A stretch of DNA of 64,000 nucleotides from JAWHTC01 sp032586155 (lineage in GTDB: Bacteria > Pseudomonadota > Alphaproteobacteria > Rhodobacterales > Rhodobacteraceae), in the NCBI RefSeq assembly GCF_032586155.1, contig NZ_JAWHTC010000003.1, forward strand, positions 434,001-498,000, written 5' to 3'. The translations under genes and the position numbers were made by a program. The notes under the pieces are model-generated. The model saw only the letters and a list, made by a program, of their open reading frames with translations. It ran no database searches and was not told the DNA's origin. Below are positions 7,783 to 16,210 of this stretch, in pieces (position 1 is the first letter of the stretch; the number at the start of each line of letters is the position of its first letter).

Positions 7783-8919
7783 TTGCGTTTCATGCCGTCT
7801 TTTCTTTTTTCATTTTTTCTTCTGGTTCTTGCGCTGCCGGGTCATGCGGCGGGACCGGATCCGTCGGTCGCCTGTGTCGAAGCTCAGGTGGCGGCGCTGG
7901 GCTATTCGGTGCCGAAACCGGACGGCAGGGTCGATCCTCAGACTCGAGCCGCCACGCAGGCCATGAAACAACAGGGAAAATCCGCCGCCATACGCGCGCT
8001 GCCGGGCTTCAAGCTTGAAACCGCCGTTGGCTGGTGCCGCGAGATTGGCATGTCCCACCCGGCTGCGCGCAAATTTATGCCCTCGGCCAAGCCACCGATC
8101 GTCTATGCCCATGGCGGGCCCGGATCGGTGCCGCACAAGGTGGTCGCCCAGGCGTTTCGCGATACCGAAAACTATTTCCGCAGCCGCTACGGTTTCCTGT
8201 CAGCCAGCCGGGTTGATGTGGCCGGCTCGCACGATGTCCGCGAACTGGCGGGCTTTGCCGCCGAGCTGCAGCGCAAGCGGCGCTATTCCTTTGGCGGCAT
8301 GTCAAAATTCATCAACCGTGTCTGCGACGAGGGCTACAGCTATGGCGGTGTGGCAATCATCAATCAGCTTCTTGTCTGCTGGCCCACGGCCAAACGGTTC
8401 GATGCCGCCTGGCAAAAGAAGACAAGGCGCGTGATCACCGGCATCATGGTGCATGAATACATGCATCACGTGCAGCGCGAACTGACCAATTCCAAGAGCT
8501 TTGCCCGGCGCAACTACTATGCTCGCCGCTCAATGGGCCCCAAATGGATGGTCGAGGGCACCGCCGAAGTGGCACAACTTGACTGGCTGATCCGCCACGG
8601 CGGGCTCAAGAACCCCGGGATTGGTGGCTACGTCAATCGTGCGGCAAAATCGGCGAAGTCGCTTCGCAACATGCGCGAACATGGCGCCCTGAAGGGGGGC
8701 GATCAATACGCGGTCGCGCATCTTGCCGCGCGCCTTCTGGCCGAGCGTAATGGTGCCCAGTCAATCTTGAACTACTGGCGTTATCTCGGTCACGGGAACA
8801 ATTGGGAAACAGCCTTCCAAAAGGCCTTCGGCATGCGCCTGTCCGATTACGAGCGGCTGTTTGAAACCCTGCGGCGCGACCGGGCCAAAGCCGCCGCCTT
8901 TGCCGCCGGACGCAGCTAG
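7783..8919 (+). CDS. Exported putative zinc metallopeptidase with peptidoglycan-binding-like N-terminus
   Basis: About 378 residues. A signal peptide is clear (hydrophobic FLFSFFLLVLAL ending GHAAG). The next 50 residues (VAALGYSVPKPDGRVDPQTR) look like a peptidoglycan-binding repeat. In the second half VHEYMHHVQ contains HExxH, and EGTAE follows about 30 residues later, the spacing expected for the third zinc ligand of gluzincin-type peptidases. A TTG at 7783 is proposed because AAAGG lies 7 bases before it; the ATG at 7792 is the alternative and changes only three residues. I do not recognise a named family, so peptidase activity is an inference. Confidence 0.65.
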   Translation: MRFMPSFLFSFFLLVLALPGHAAGPDPSVACVEAQVAALGYSVPKPDGRVDPQTRAATQAMKQQGKSAAIRALPGFKLETAVGWCREIGMSHPAARKFMPSAKPPIVYAHGGPGSVPHKVVAQAFRDTENYFRSRYGFLSASRVDVAGSHDVRELAGFAAELQRKRRYSFGGMSKFINRVCDEGYSYGGVAIINQLLVCWPTAKRFDAAWQKKTRRVITGIMVHEYMHHVQRELTNSKSFARRNYYARRSMGPKWMVEGTAEVAQLDWLIRHGGLKNPGIGGYVNRAAKSAKSLRNMREHGALKGGDQYAVAHLAARLLAERNGAQSILNYWRYLGHGNNWETAFQKAFGMRLSDYERLFETLRRDRAKAAAFAAGRS

Positions 8920-8933
8920 GCGCGGAAATAGAA

Positions 8934-8965
8934 AAAGCCCCGATGTCATGCGGCACCGAGGCTTT
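8934..8965. terminator. Bidirectional terminator between convergent genes
   Basis: AAAGCC at 8934-8939 pairs with GGCTTT at 8960-8965, with additional CCG/CGG pairing inside and short A and T runs outside. It lies between the convergent ends of the exported protein and the sulfate-activation gene and would work in both directions. Confidence 0.6.
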
Positions 8966-8985
8966 CTTACTTTCGTCAGGGCGGA

Positions 8986-11061
8986 TCAGTTGGTCCCGAT
9001 CAGACCCATCGATTCCAATTTCAGGATCACCTGGTGGGCACAGTTGTCGACCTCGACATTCTCGGTCTCGACCCGCAGCTCCGGATCGACCGGCACGTCA
9101 TAAGGATCGGAGATTCCGGTGAACTCCTTGATCTTGCCCTCGCGTGCCAGCTTGTAGAGCCCCTTGCGGTCGCGGCGTTCGCATTCCTCGATCGTGGTGG
9201 CGACATGAACCTCGACAAAGGCGCCATAGGATTCGATGTCCTCGCGCACGGCACGCCGGGTTGTGGCATAGGGTGCAATCGGCGCACAGAGGGCAATACC
9301 GCCATTCTTGGTAATCTCGCTGGCAACGTAACCGATCCGGCGGATGTTGAGGTCGCGGTGCTCTTTCGAAAAGCCAAGTTCGCTCGACAGGTTTTTCCGA
9401 ACGATGTCCCCATCAAGCAGCGTCACCGGACGCCCGCCCATTTCCATCAGCTTGGTCAAAAGCGCGTTGGCGATGGTCGATTTACCCGAGCCCGAGAAAC
9501 CGGTGAAGAACACGGTGAACCCCTGTTGCGACCGCGGTGGATAACGAAGACGCAGCTCCTTCACCACCTCGGGAAAGCTGAACCATTCCGGAATTTCCAG
9601 CCCTTCGCGCAGACGGCGGCGCAGCTCGGTGCCGCTGATGTTCAGGATGGTAACGTTGTCCCTGTCGGCAATCTCATCGGCGGGTTCGTACTGGGCGCGC
9701 TCCTGCACATAGACCATGTGTTTGAAGTCGACCATTTCGATGCCCATTTCCTCCTGATGCTCGCGGAACAGATCCTGCGCATCGTAGGGGCCATAGAAGT
9801 CCTCGCCCGCGGAATTTTTCCCCGGGCCGGCGTGGTCGCGGCCGACAATGAAATGGGTGCAGCCGTGGTTGGCGCGGATCAGGCCGTGCCAAACCGCCTC
9901 GCGCGGGCCGGCCATGCGCATCGCCAGATTGAGCAGGCTCATCGATGTGGTCGATTGCGGGTACTTGTCCAGAACCGCCTCGTAACAGCGCACGCGAGTG
10001 AAATGGTCGACATCGCCCGGTTTGGTCAGGCCCACGACCGGGTGGATCAACAGGTTGGCCTGCGCCTCCTTGGCGGCGCGGAAGGTCAGCTCCTGGTGCG
10101 CCCGGTGTAGCGGATTGCGGGTCTGGAAGGCGACAACCTTGCGCCAGCCCAGCTTGCGGAAATAGGCGCGCAATTCGTTGGGGGTGTCGCGGCGGCCACG
10201 GAAATCGTAATGCACTGGCTGTTGGATGCCGGTGACCGGCCCGCCCAGATAGACGGGACCGGCCACGTTATGCAGATAGTTCACCGCCGGGTGGGCATCG
10301 TCATCAGAGCCGAACACCTTCTCGGCCTCGCGGGCCTTGTTGGGGGTGTATTTGTCACCGATCGACATGATTGCCAGGATCACACCTTCCTGATCGCGCA
10401 GGGCGATGTCCTGACCCGGTTCGATGCTGTCGGCAAAGTCCTGGCTCACATCCAGCGTGATCGGCATCGGCCACAGGCTGCCATCGGCCAGCCGCATGCT
10501 CTCGACCACACCGGTGTAGTCTTCTTCGGTCAGGAACCCCTTGAGCGGGTTGAAGCCGCCGTTCATCAGAAGTTCCAGGTCACAGATCTGGCGCGGGGTC
10601 AGATCCCACGACACCAGGTCGACGGCTTCGCGCTTGAGCTTTTGCGCGCTGTCATACGAGACGAAAAGCTCGGGGATAGGGGCGTGAAGGTTCTGCATGG
10701 TTTGGGTCCTGTTCTTACTATTGACTAGGTTGCTGGTGCTGCCGGTCAGTTCGGCGTGCAGCGCGTCATATTCGGCCAGTTTCCTGGCCAGGAATTGATC
10801 GGTGAGGCGGGATTTTTCCGCCGCCCCCTTGGGGGTCAGCAGATAGGCCTGGCGTTTGCGCCGGTCGGTGCTGGCGCTGTCGCTGATCTGCACGAAACCG
10901 GCCTCGGTGGCGGCGCGCAGCAATGCATTGAGCTTGCCCAGGCTGATGCCCAAGGCCTCGGCCGTCTCCCGCTGCGACGCCTCGGGCGCCAGGTCAAGCT
11001 GGCGCAACAGGCGAAAACGCAGATCGGCGTCTTCGGACATTTGGGTTGTGGCTTCGGGCAT
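8986..11061 (-). CDS. MarR-type HTH fused in frame to bifunctional sulfate adenylyltransferase/APS kinase
   Basis: One open frame of 691 codons. Residues about 10-108 are a winged-helix domain of the MarR-like EPS-associated type (QRETAEALGISLGKLNALLR, then YLLTPKGAAEKSRLT). Residues 122-691 are a complete bifunctional sulfate-activating enzyme: ATP sulfurylase (NPLHRAH, GRDHAGPGKN) followed by APS kinase (P-loop FSGSGKST). Such enzymes normally start at what is here M122 (base 10698), where AGGA lies 8 bases upstream, so a separate 570-residue enzyme could also be made. No in-frame stop separates the two parts. It turns sulfate into APS and PAPS, for cysteine synthesis or sulfated polysaccharide. 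Confidence 0.85.
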   Translation of the reverse strand: MPEATTQMSEDADLRFRLLRQLDLAPEASQRETAEALGISLGKLNALLRAATEAGFVQISDSASTDRRKRQAYLLTPKGAAEKSRLTDQFLARKLAEYDALHAELTGSTSNLVNSKNRTQTMQNLHAPIPELFVSYDSAQKLKREAVDLVSWDLTPRQICDLELLMNGGFNPLKGFLTEEDYTGVVESMRLADGSLWPMPITLDVSQDFADSIEPGQDIALRDQEGVILAIMSIGDKYTPNKAREAEKVFGSDDDAHPAVNYLHNVAGPVYLGGPVTGIQQPVHYDFRGRRDTPNELRAYFRKLGWRKVVAFQTRNPLHRAHQELTFRAAKEAQANLLIHPVVGLTKPGDVDHFTRVRCYEAVLDKYPQSTTSMSLLNLAMRMAGPREAVWHGLIRANHGCTHFIVGRDHAGPGKNSAGEDFYGPYDAQDLFREHQEEMGIEMVDFKHMVYVQERAQYEPADEIADRDNVTILNISGTELRRRLREGLEIPEWFSFPEVVKELRLRYPPRSQQGFTVFFTGFSGSGKSTIANALLTKLMEMGGRPVTLLDGDIVRKNLSSELGFSKEHRDLNIRRIGYVASEITKNGGIALCAPIAPYATTRRAVREDIESYGAFVEVHVATTIEECERRDRKGLYKLAREGKIKEFTGISDPYDVPVDPELRVETENVEVDNCAHQVILKLESMGLIGTN

Positions 11062-11086
11062 AGTTATCCGGCGCTGCTCGATGTGC

Positions 11087-11128
11087 GTTCATTTGTGAAC
11101 AAATCCCGTATTGTTCATTTCTGAACAA
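11087..11128. promoter_or_regulatory. Tandem palindromes upstream of the HTH-Sat gene
   Basis: GTTCATTTGTGAAC (11087-11100) and TTGTTCATTTCTGAACAA (11111-11128) are two related palindromes built from GTTCA and TGAAC, with centres 26 bases apart. They lie 26-67 bases before the start of the HTH-containing protein and are good candidates for its own binding sites. Confidence 0.6.
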
Positions 11129-11181
11129 AAATCAAGAGTTCAATTCGGGGCATTCTGCGGTATGGCCGGGTTGCAACGCGA

Positions 11182-11209
11182 AACGCCCCGCCGGTTGAGG
11201 CGGGGCGTT
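11182..11209 (-). terminator. Hairpin downstream of trxB
   Basis: AACGCCCCGCC and GGCGGGGCGTT form a perfect 11-base-pair stem with a 6-base loop, about 30 bases past the trxB stop. There is no T-run on the minus strand, so it may be a stabilising hairpin or a weak terminator rather than a classic one. Confidence 0.55.
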
Positions 11210-11241
11210 CGAAAACAGACTTGTTTTCAGGTGGTTGTCCC

Positions 11242-12186
11242 TCAGTCTTTCTGCTCGGCCAAAAAACGCTCGGCCTCGAGCGCGGCCATGCAGCCCATGC
11301 CGGCGCTGGTCACCGCCTGGCGATAGACATGGTCGGTCAGGTCGCCGGCGGCGAAAACGCCGGGGATTGAGGTGGCGGTCGAATCCGGTTTGGTCACCAC
11401 GTAACCGCCCATATGGGTCTCCAGCACGTCCTTGACCAATTCGTTTGCCGGTGCGTGGCCGATGGCGATGAACACACCCTTGCACGGGATCTCGCTGATT
11501 TCGCCGGTCTTCACATGCTTGACCTTGACGCCAGTGACCCCCTTCGGGTCCTCGTCGCCCATCACTTCTTCCAGCGTGTGGAACCACAACGGTTCGATCT
11601 TTTCGTTTTTCATCAACCGGTCTTCGAGGATCTTCTCCGAACGCAGCTCGTCGCGGCGGTGAATCAGCGTCACTTTCGAGGCAAAATTGGTCAGGAACAG
11701 CGCTTCCTCGACGGCAGTGTTGCCGCCGCCGACCACGACGATCTCTTGGCCGCGATAGAAGAATCCGTCACAGGTGGCGCAGGCGGAAACACCAAAGCCC
11801 TTGAACTTCTCCTCGCTGTCCAGCCCAAGCCATTTGGCCCGGGCCCCGGTCGCCAGGATCACCGCGTCGGCGATGTAAAGCGTGCCGCTGTCGCCCTTGG
11901 CCTTGAACGGGCGCTCGCTCAGGTCGAGATCGGTGATGATGTCGCCAATAACTTCAGTGCCTGTGGCGCGGGCGTGCTCTTCCATCTTCATCATCAACTC
12001 GGGGCCCTGGATGTCGATGAACGAGGGGTAGTTTTCCACTTCCGTCGTGGTGGTCAGCTGTCCGCCGGGCTCGAGCCCCTGCACCAGGATCGGCTCCAGC
12101 ATGGCGCGGCTGGCATAAACCCCCGCGGTATACCCTGCGGGTCCCGATCCGATGATCAGAACCTTGGTGTGACGTGTCTCGGCCAT
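11242..12186 (-). CDS. trxB: Thioredoxin-disulfide reductase
   Basis: FAD/NADPH enzyme that reduces thioredoxin; 314 residues. FAD site GSGPAGYTAGVYASRA at the N-terminus, redox pair CATC in the middle (SACATCDGFF), NADPH site VVVGGGNTAVEEA, and the C-terminal FAD motif GVFAAGDLTDHVYRQA. The frame is open upstream to 12543, but the ATG at 12186 begins the conserved protein. It is divergent from an Lrp-type regulator with a strong palindrome between them. Confidence 0.96.
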   Translation of the reverse strand: MAETRHTKVLIIGSGPAGYTAGVYASRAMLEPILVQGLEPGGQLTTTTEVENYPSFIDIQGPELMMKMEEHARATGTEVIGDIITDLDLSERPFKAKGDSGTLYIADAVILATGARAKWLGLDSEEKFKGFGVSACATCDGFFYRGQEIVVVGGGNTAVEEALFLTNFASKVTLIHRRDELRSEKILEDRLMKNEKIEPLWFHTLEEVMGDEDPKGVTGVKVKHVKTGEISEIPCKGVFIAIGHAPANELVKDVLETHMGGYVVTKPDSTATSIPGVFAAGDLTDHVYRQAVTSAGMGCMAALEAERFLAEQKD

Positions 12187-12336
12187 GATGAGCCCCCCGG
12201 CTGAATTTGCGTTCTCGCGGCATATAACCACGCGCCGGGCGCGAGAAAACCCCCTTGGCCCCCGGGAACTGGTCCGGGTGCCGCTTTGTCGCGCCGCGCC
12301 GTGGGGCAAAAAACTCTGTGTAACGATGTTGCGGAT

Positions 12337-12357
12337 GCGCGAAATATTATTGCGCGC
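12337..12357. promoter_or_regulatory. Palindromic operator in the trxB-lrp intergenic region
   Basis: A 21-base palindrome with arms GCGCG and CGCGC around an AT-rich core (AAATATTATT) and only one mismatched pair besides the centre base. AT-rich cores with symmetric flanks fit Lrp/AsnC sites. A TATAAC -10-like box at about 12373 lies just downstream toward the lrp start. Confidence 0.6.
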
Positions 12358-12409
12358 GCGCTTGGCGGTGCTATAACATCCGAAAATCCAAAAAGCAGGA
12401 GTCGCCCGC

Positions 12410-12910
12410 ATGCCAGGTTCGCGCCTTGACCCTATCGACCGCAAGATTCTGGCCGAGTTGCAGGCCGATGGGCGCATGACCAATGTCGAGCTGGCCAAAC
12501 GCGTCGGCATTTCGGCCCCGCCCTGTCTGCGCCGGGTGCGCACGCTCGAGGAACAGGGGCTGATCCGGGGCTACCATGCCGATGTGAATCCGCGTGAACT
12601 GGGTTTCGAAGTGCAGGTTTTCGCCATGGTTGGCCTGCAAAGCCAGGCCGAGGCGGATCTCTCGGCTTTCGAGGACCGCTGCCGCGGCTGGCCGCTGGTG
12701 CGCGAGTGCCACATGCTCAATGGCGAGGTGGATTTCATCCTGAAATGCGTGGCGCCCGATCTGTCGACCTTCCAGAGCTTCCTGACCGAGGAGTTGACCG
12801 CAGCAGATAACGTGGCATCGGTGAAAACCTCTCTGGTTATCCGCGACGCCAAGGATGATCCTGGCGTGCCCTTCGAGGTGTTGGAAGAGCGTCTGTCGCG
12901 CAGCGCGTAA
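12410..12910 (+). CDS. Lrp/AsnC family transcriptional regulator
   Basis: 166 residues: an N-terminal HTH (LDPIDRKILAELQADGR, then ELAKRVGISAPPCLRRVRTLE), followed by the RAM ligand-binding domain with VRECHMLNGEVDFILKCVAPD. GCAGGAG lies 9 bases before the ATG. The product likely binds the palindrome between it and trxB. A pairing of an Lrp-type gene divergent from trxB is common in this bacterial group; the effector is unknown, though amino acids are usual for the family. Confidence 0.92.
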   Translation: MPGSRLDPIDRKILAELQADGRMTNVELAKRVGISAPPCLRRVRTLEEQGLIRGYHADVNPRELGFEVQVFAMVGLQSQAEADLSAFEDRCRGWPLVRECHMLNGEVDFILKCVAPDLSTFQSFLTEELTAADNVASVKTSLVIRDAKDDPGVPFEVLEERLSRSA

Positions 12911-12959
12911 CCCGGCGGTGCGCTGACGCGCGCAGTTTGGAGTCCGTTCGGGCCACGGA

Positions 12960-13020
12960 GGCCTTGGGGGCGCTGCCCCCAAACCCCCGGAGTATTTACC
13001 TCCAAGAAAGAGACCGAGGC
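12960..13020 (+). repeat. Dispersed GC-rich hairpin repeat, variant copy C
   Basis: GGGGGCGCTGCCCCC forms a hairpin and is followed by AAACCCCCGGAGTATTT and a purine-rich AAGAAAGAG tail, the same layout as the copies at 6789 and 44723 but with different bases. It sits between the convergent ends of the lrp-type gene and truA, where termination in both directions would be expected. Confidence 0.65.
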
Positions 13021-13064
13021 AGGTTCTCTTTCTTGGTTCAATTGCTCAAAATCCGACGATTGTC

Positions 13065-13832
13065 TTAGCCGAAAGGATCGTCGGGATACCCGACCCCTGC
13101 CAAGTAAAGCCCCTCCGGCGGGCAGACCGGGCCACAGGCAGCGCGGTCACAGGCCTCAAGCGCTGATTTCACCTGCTCGGGCGGCCATGATCCGGCGCCA
13201 ACCCGCTCCAGGGTGCCGACAATCGAACGCACCTGGTTGTGCAGAAAGGACCGTGCCCGCAGGTGAAAAGCGAACTCGGTACCGGTCTCGTGGGGGCGTT
13301 CGTCAATGGTGATCTCGTCAAGCGTTTTCACCGGGCTTTCTGCCTGGCACATGGTCGAGCGGAAAGTGGTGAAGTCATGTCGCCCGATCAGATGGGCCGC
13401 GCCTGCGCGCATTGCCTCGAGGTCGAGTTGGCTCTTCACCTGCCAGACCAGCCCCTTCAGATGTGTGGCGGGCGCCCGGCGCACCAGCAGACGGAAGAGG
13501 TACTGCCGTTCGATGGCGGAGAACCTTGCATGCCAGGCATCATCAACCTGTGCCGCATCTACGATTGCCACCGGCTGCGGTTTCAGGTGGTAGTTCAGGG
13601 CTTCGGAAAGGCGGAACGGTTTCCAGTCGCGTTCCATGTCGCAATGTGCCACCTGCGCCAGGGCATGTACGCCGGCATCGGTGCGTCCGGCGGCGGCGAT
13701 GGTGTGGTCGCGTGGTTCCAGCTGGGCCAGAGCCTGTTCGATCGCCCCCTGAACCGAGGGCTGATCGGCCTGGCGCTGCCACCCGGCAAAGGGTGCGCCG
13801 TGGTATTCGATTTTGAGCGCGTATCTGGGCAT
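13065..13832 (-). CDS. truA: tRNA pseudouridine(38-40) synthase
   Basis: Modifies uridines 38-40 in the tRNA anticodon arm; 255 residues. GRTDAGVHA holds the catalytic aspartate D52; FRSTMCQ and RSFLHNQVRSIVGTL are the conserved TruA motifs of the C-terminal half. The reading frame runs on upstream to 14174, overlapping the divergent ycjX gene, but the ATG at 13832 gives the standard start (MPRYALKIEYHG) with AAGGG 6 bases before it. Confidence 0.95.
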   Translation of the reverse strand: MPRYALKIEYHGAPFAGWQRQADQPSVQGAIEQALAQLEPRDHTIAAAGRTDAGVHALAQVAHCDMERDWKPFRLSEALNYHLKPQPVAIVDAAQVDDAWHARFSAIERQYLFRLLVRRAPATHLKGLVWQVKSQLDLEAMRAGAAHLIGRHDFTTFRSTMCQAESPVKTLDEITIDERPHETGTEFAFHLRARSFLHNQVRSIVGTLERVGAGSWPPEQVKSALEACDRAACGPVCPPEGLYLAGVGYPDDPFG

Positions 13833-13929
13833 ATCTGCCCTTAGCGCTTCCTGCGTCGCAGCTGCAAGGGGTGGCATCGCAGGCAGGGGGATATTATCTA
13901 TGGCGTGAAGATGCGCAAAGGGGCGTCGA

Positions 13930-15345
13930 GTGGTTATTGCAAGGTTGGCAGATACGATCACCCGCGGGGTCGAGAATATCTCTGACACCGTGTCCGAGAC
14001 GTTTTTCGAGCCGGTTATCCGACTGGGTGTGACGGGTCTGTCGCGGGCGGGCAAGACCGTGTTCATCACATCGCTGGTTTCGAACCTGATGGATCGGGGG
14101 CGGATGCCGGGGCTGGTGGCGGCACAAGAAGGCCGGATCGAGGCCGCGTTCCTGCAACCCCAGCCCGACGACACTGTACCGCGGTTTGATTACGAGGCGC
14201 ATCTGGGCGCGCTGACCGCCGCCGACCCGCATTGGCCCGACAGCACCCGCGCCGTATCGGAACTGCGCCTGTCGCTTCGTGTGCGGCCCTCGGGGCTGCT
14301 TTCCGGCCTGCAAGGACCGCGCATTATGCATCTCGACATTGTCGATTACCCCGGCGAGTGGCTGCTAGATTTGGGTCTGATGGACAAGGACTATGGGACA
14401 TGGTCTCGCGATGTGTTGCAAAGGCTGGAAAACCGCGCTTGTGCAAAGGCTTATCTGGATCTAGCCCGCACAGCCCAGGGTGATGAAAAACACGATGAAA
14501 CGGTCGCTCGTGATCTTGCCCATTCCTTCACCGGTTACTTGCATGAGGCCCGTGCGCAGGGCTTTTCCGACTGCACCCCGGGCCGGTTCCTGCTGCCCGG
14601 TGACCTGGCTGGCTCGCCAGCGCTGACCTTTGCACCGCTGCCTTCGGATGGCCCGTCAAAGCGTCGCTCGCTGCGCCGCGAAATGGAGCGCCGTTATGAG
14701 GCCTACAAATCGCAGGTGGTGAAGCCCTTTTTCCGCGATCACTTCTCGCGGATCGATCGGCAGGTGGTGCTGATCGACGCGCTGGGCGCGATCCATTCCG
14801 GGCCGCGGGCTGTCGATGACATGCGCCATGCAATGAGTGATATCCTTGGTGCCTTCCGCCCGGGGCGCAACGCGTTCCTGACGCGGCTCCTGATGGGCAA
14901 GCGGGTCGAAAAGATTCTGTTTGCCGCCACCAAGGCCGATCATCTGCACCATAAACAACACGACCGGCTGGCGGCGATCATGCAGGCGCTGGTGCGTGAC
15001 GCTGCAGACCGGGCCGATTTTGCCGGGGCTGACACCCGCGCCATGGCGATGGCGTCCTTGCGCGCCACCACCGAAGAAACCCTGACCCATGAGGGCGAGG
15101 CGCTGGATTGTGTGCGCGGCACGCTGCTCGAGACCGGCAAACAAGCAGCCTTCTACCCCGGTGATCTGCCGCAGGACCCGATGCGCCTGCTCAATCCCGC
15201 CCGCGACGGAGCCGAGACCTGGCTTGATGCCGATTACGAGGTGATGCAGTTCGCGCCCGCGCAGCTCAGCCTGAAACCGAACGAGGGGCCGCCGCATATC
15301 CGGCTGGATCGTGCTGCCGAGTTCCTGTTGGGGGATCGGTTGTGA
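13930..15345 (+). CDS. ycjX: YcjX family (DUF463) P-loop protein
   Basis: A 471-residue GTPase/ATPase-like protein. The Walker A sequence GLSRAGKT lies at residues 36-43, and LDIVDYPGEWLLDL is a plausible switch region. In enterobacteria ycjX pairs with ycjF and responds to stress; its molecular job is unknown. Start is a GTG preceded by AAAGGGG at 6 bases. It heads a run of six overlapping or nearly touching genes (13930-18978) that includes the ycjF homologue, with two acetyltransferase genes in between. Confidence 0.9.
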   Translation: MVIARLADTITRGVENISDTVSETFFEPVIRLGVTGLSRAGKTVFITSLVSNLMDRGRMPGLVAAQEGRIEAAFLQPQPDDTVPRFDYEAHLGALTAADPHWPDSTRAVSELRLSLRVRPSGLLSGLQGPRIMHLDIVDYPGEWLLDLGLMDKDYGTWSRDVLQRLENRACAKAYLDLARTAQGDEKHDETVARDLAHSFTGYLHEARAQGFSDCTPGRFLLPGDLAGSPALTFAPLPSDGPSKRRSLRREMERRYEAYKSQVVKPFFRDHFSRIDRQVVLIDALGAIHSGPRAVDDMRHAMSDILGAFRPGRNAFLTRLLMGKRVEKILFAATKADHLHHKQHDRLAAIMQALVRDAADRADFAGADTRAMAMASLRATTEETLTHEGEALDCVRGTLLETGKQAAFYPGDLPQDPMRLLNPARDGAETWLDADYEVMQFAPAQLSLKPNEGPPHIRLDRAAEFLLGDRL

Positions 15346-15776
15346 AGATCGCTCCTGCAACCTCTGCCCATGTTGCGGCCCTGGCTCGGATCCGTGGCGA
15401 CTGGGCGCGCGAGACCCCTTGGATACCCGTGCTGCACAGCCGCGACGACGATCTGAAGTTCGTGACCCATCTGGCTGAGAAGGTGCAGGTTTTCGTGACC
15501 GACCCGGCCCCGCCAACCGGTTTTATCTCGGTCGACAATGATGCGGTCCCGGCGCTTTACGTTGCGCCGGGGGCCCGGTCGCAGGGGATTGGTACGGCAC
15601 TGCTCGATCGGGCCCGCGACGGGCGTGATCATCTGCGTTTGTGGTGTTTCCAGACCAATCCCGGTGCGCGGTGCTTTTACGCCCGCGAAGGATTCACCGA
15701 GATCGACCGCACCGATGGCGACAATGAAGAAGGGTTGCCGGATGTGCAATTTGCCTGGGAAAGAGGGCGCGCATGA
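15342..15776 (+). CDS. GNAT family N-acetyltransferase
   Basis: 144 residues. ALYVAPGARSQGIGTALLDRA is the acetyl-CoA-binding motif A (R/QxxGxG/A) and FYAREGFTEIDRT the motif B end typical of GNAT enzymes. Starts with a GTG that overlaps the ycjX stop by four bases. Acceptor substrate unknown. The next gene encodes another protein of this family with a similar C-terminus (GDNEEGLPDVQFAWE here, GNDDGLPDLRMIWE there), suggesting a tandem duplication. Confidence 0.85.
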   Translation: MKIAPATSAHVAALARIRGDWARETPWIPVLHSRDDDLKFVTHLAEKVQVFVTDPAPPTGFISVDNDAVPALYVAPGARSQGIGTALLDRARDGRDHLRLWCFQTNPGARCFYAREGFTEIDRTDGDNEEGLPDVQFAWERGRA

Positions 15777-16210
15777 CAAAACCCACTCCCCGTCACGCCC
15801 GCCTCTGGCACCTGTTCCGACTGGCCCGAATCCTGTGGAGTGCCGCGCCTCGTCGCTCATTGCGGGCGCGCCTCGGGGATTTGAAGCTGTTGGCGAGATT
15901 GATCCGCAAGCGGCAGATCACCCATGTGCCGGGGCGGCTGGGGCCGCGTGGCTTCCTTGCCCGCGATGGGAACCGGGTGCATGCGCTCTATACCCATCCG
16001 GATGCCCGGCGGCAGGGGATCGCCTCGCTGTTGATGCACGAGGCTAAGAGACAAGCCGAGCGGCTGGAGCTCTGGACTGCGCAGGACAACACCCAGGCGC
16101 GGGCCTTCTATGTCGCTCACGGGTTTTACACTGCAAGCCTTGGTTTCGGGCAGGGCAATGATGACGGTCTGCCCGATTTGCGGATGATCTGGGAAAAGGA
16201 TGCACCATGA
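15773..16210 (+). CDS. GNAT family N-acetyltransferase
   Basis: 145 residues. The N-terminal 45 residues are basic and replace the usual first strands. ALYTHPDARRQGIASLLMHEA is motif A and FYVAHGFYTA motif B. It overlaps the gene before and the gene after by ATGA, so translation is coupled. Likely a diverged duplicate of the preceding gene; because the N-terminus is unusual for a GNAT fold, it may be less active or use a partner. Confidence 0.8.
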   Translation: MTKPTPRHARLWHLFRLARILWSAAPRRSLRARLGDLKLLARLIRKRQITHVPGRLGPRGFLARDGNRVHALYTHPDARRQGIASLLMHEAKRQAERLELWTAQDNTQARAFYVAHGFYTASLGFGQGNDDGLPDLRMIWEKDAP

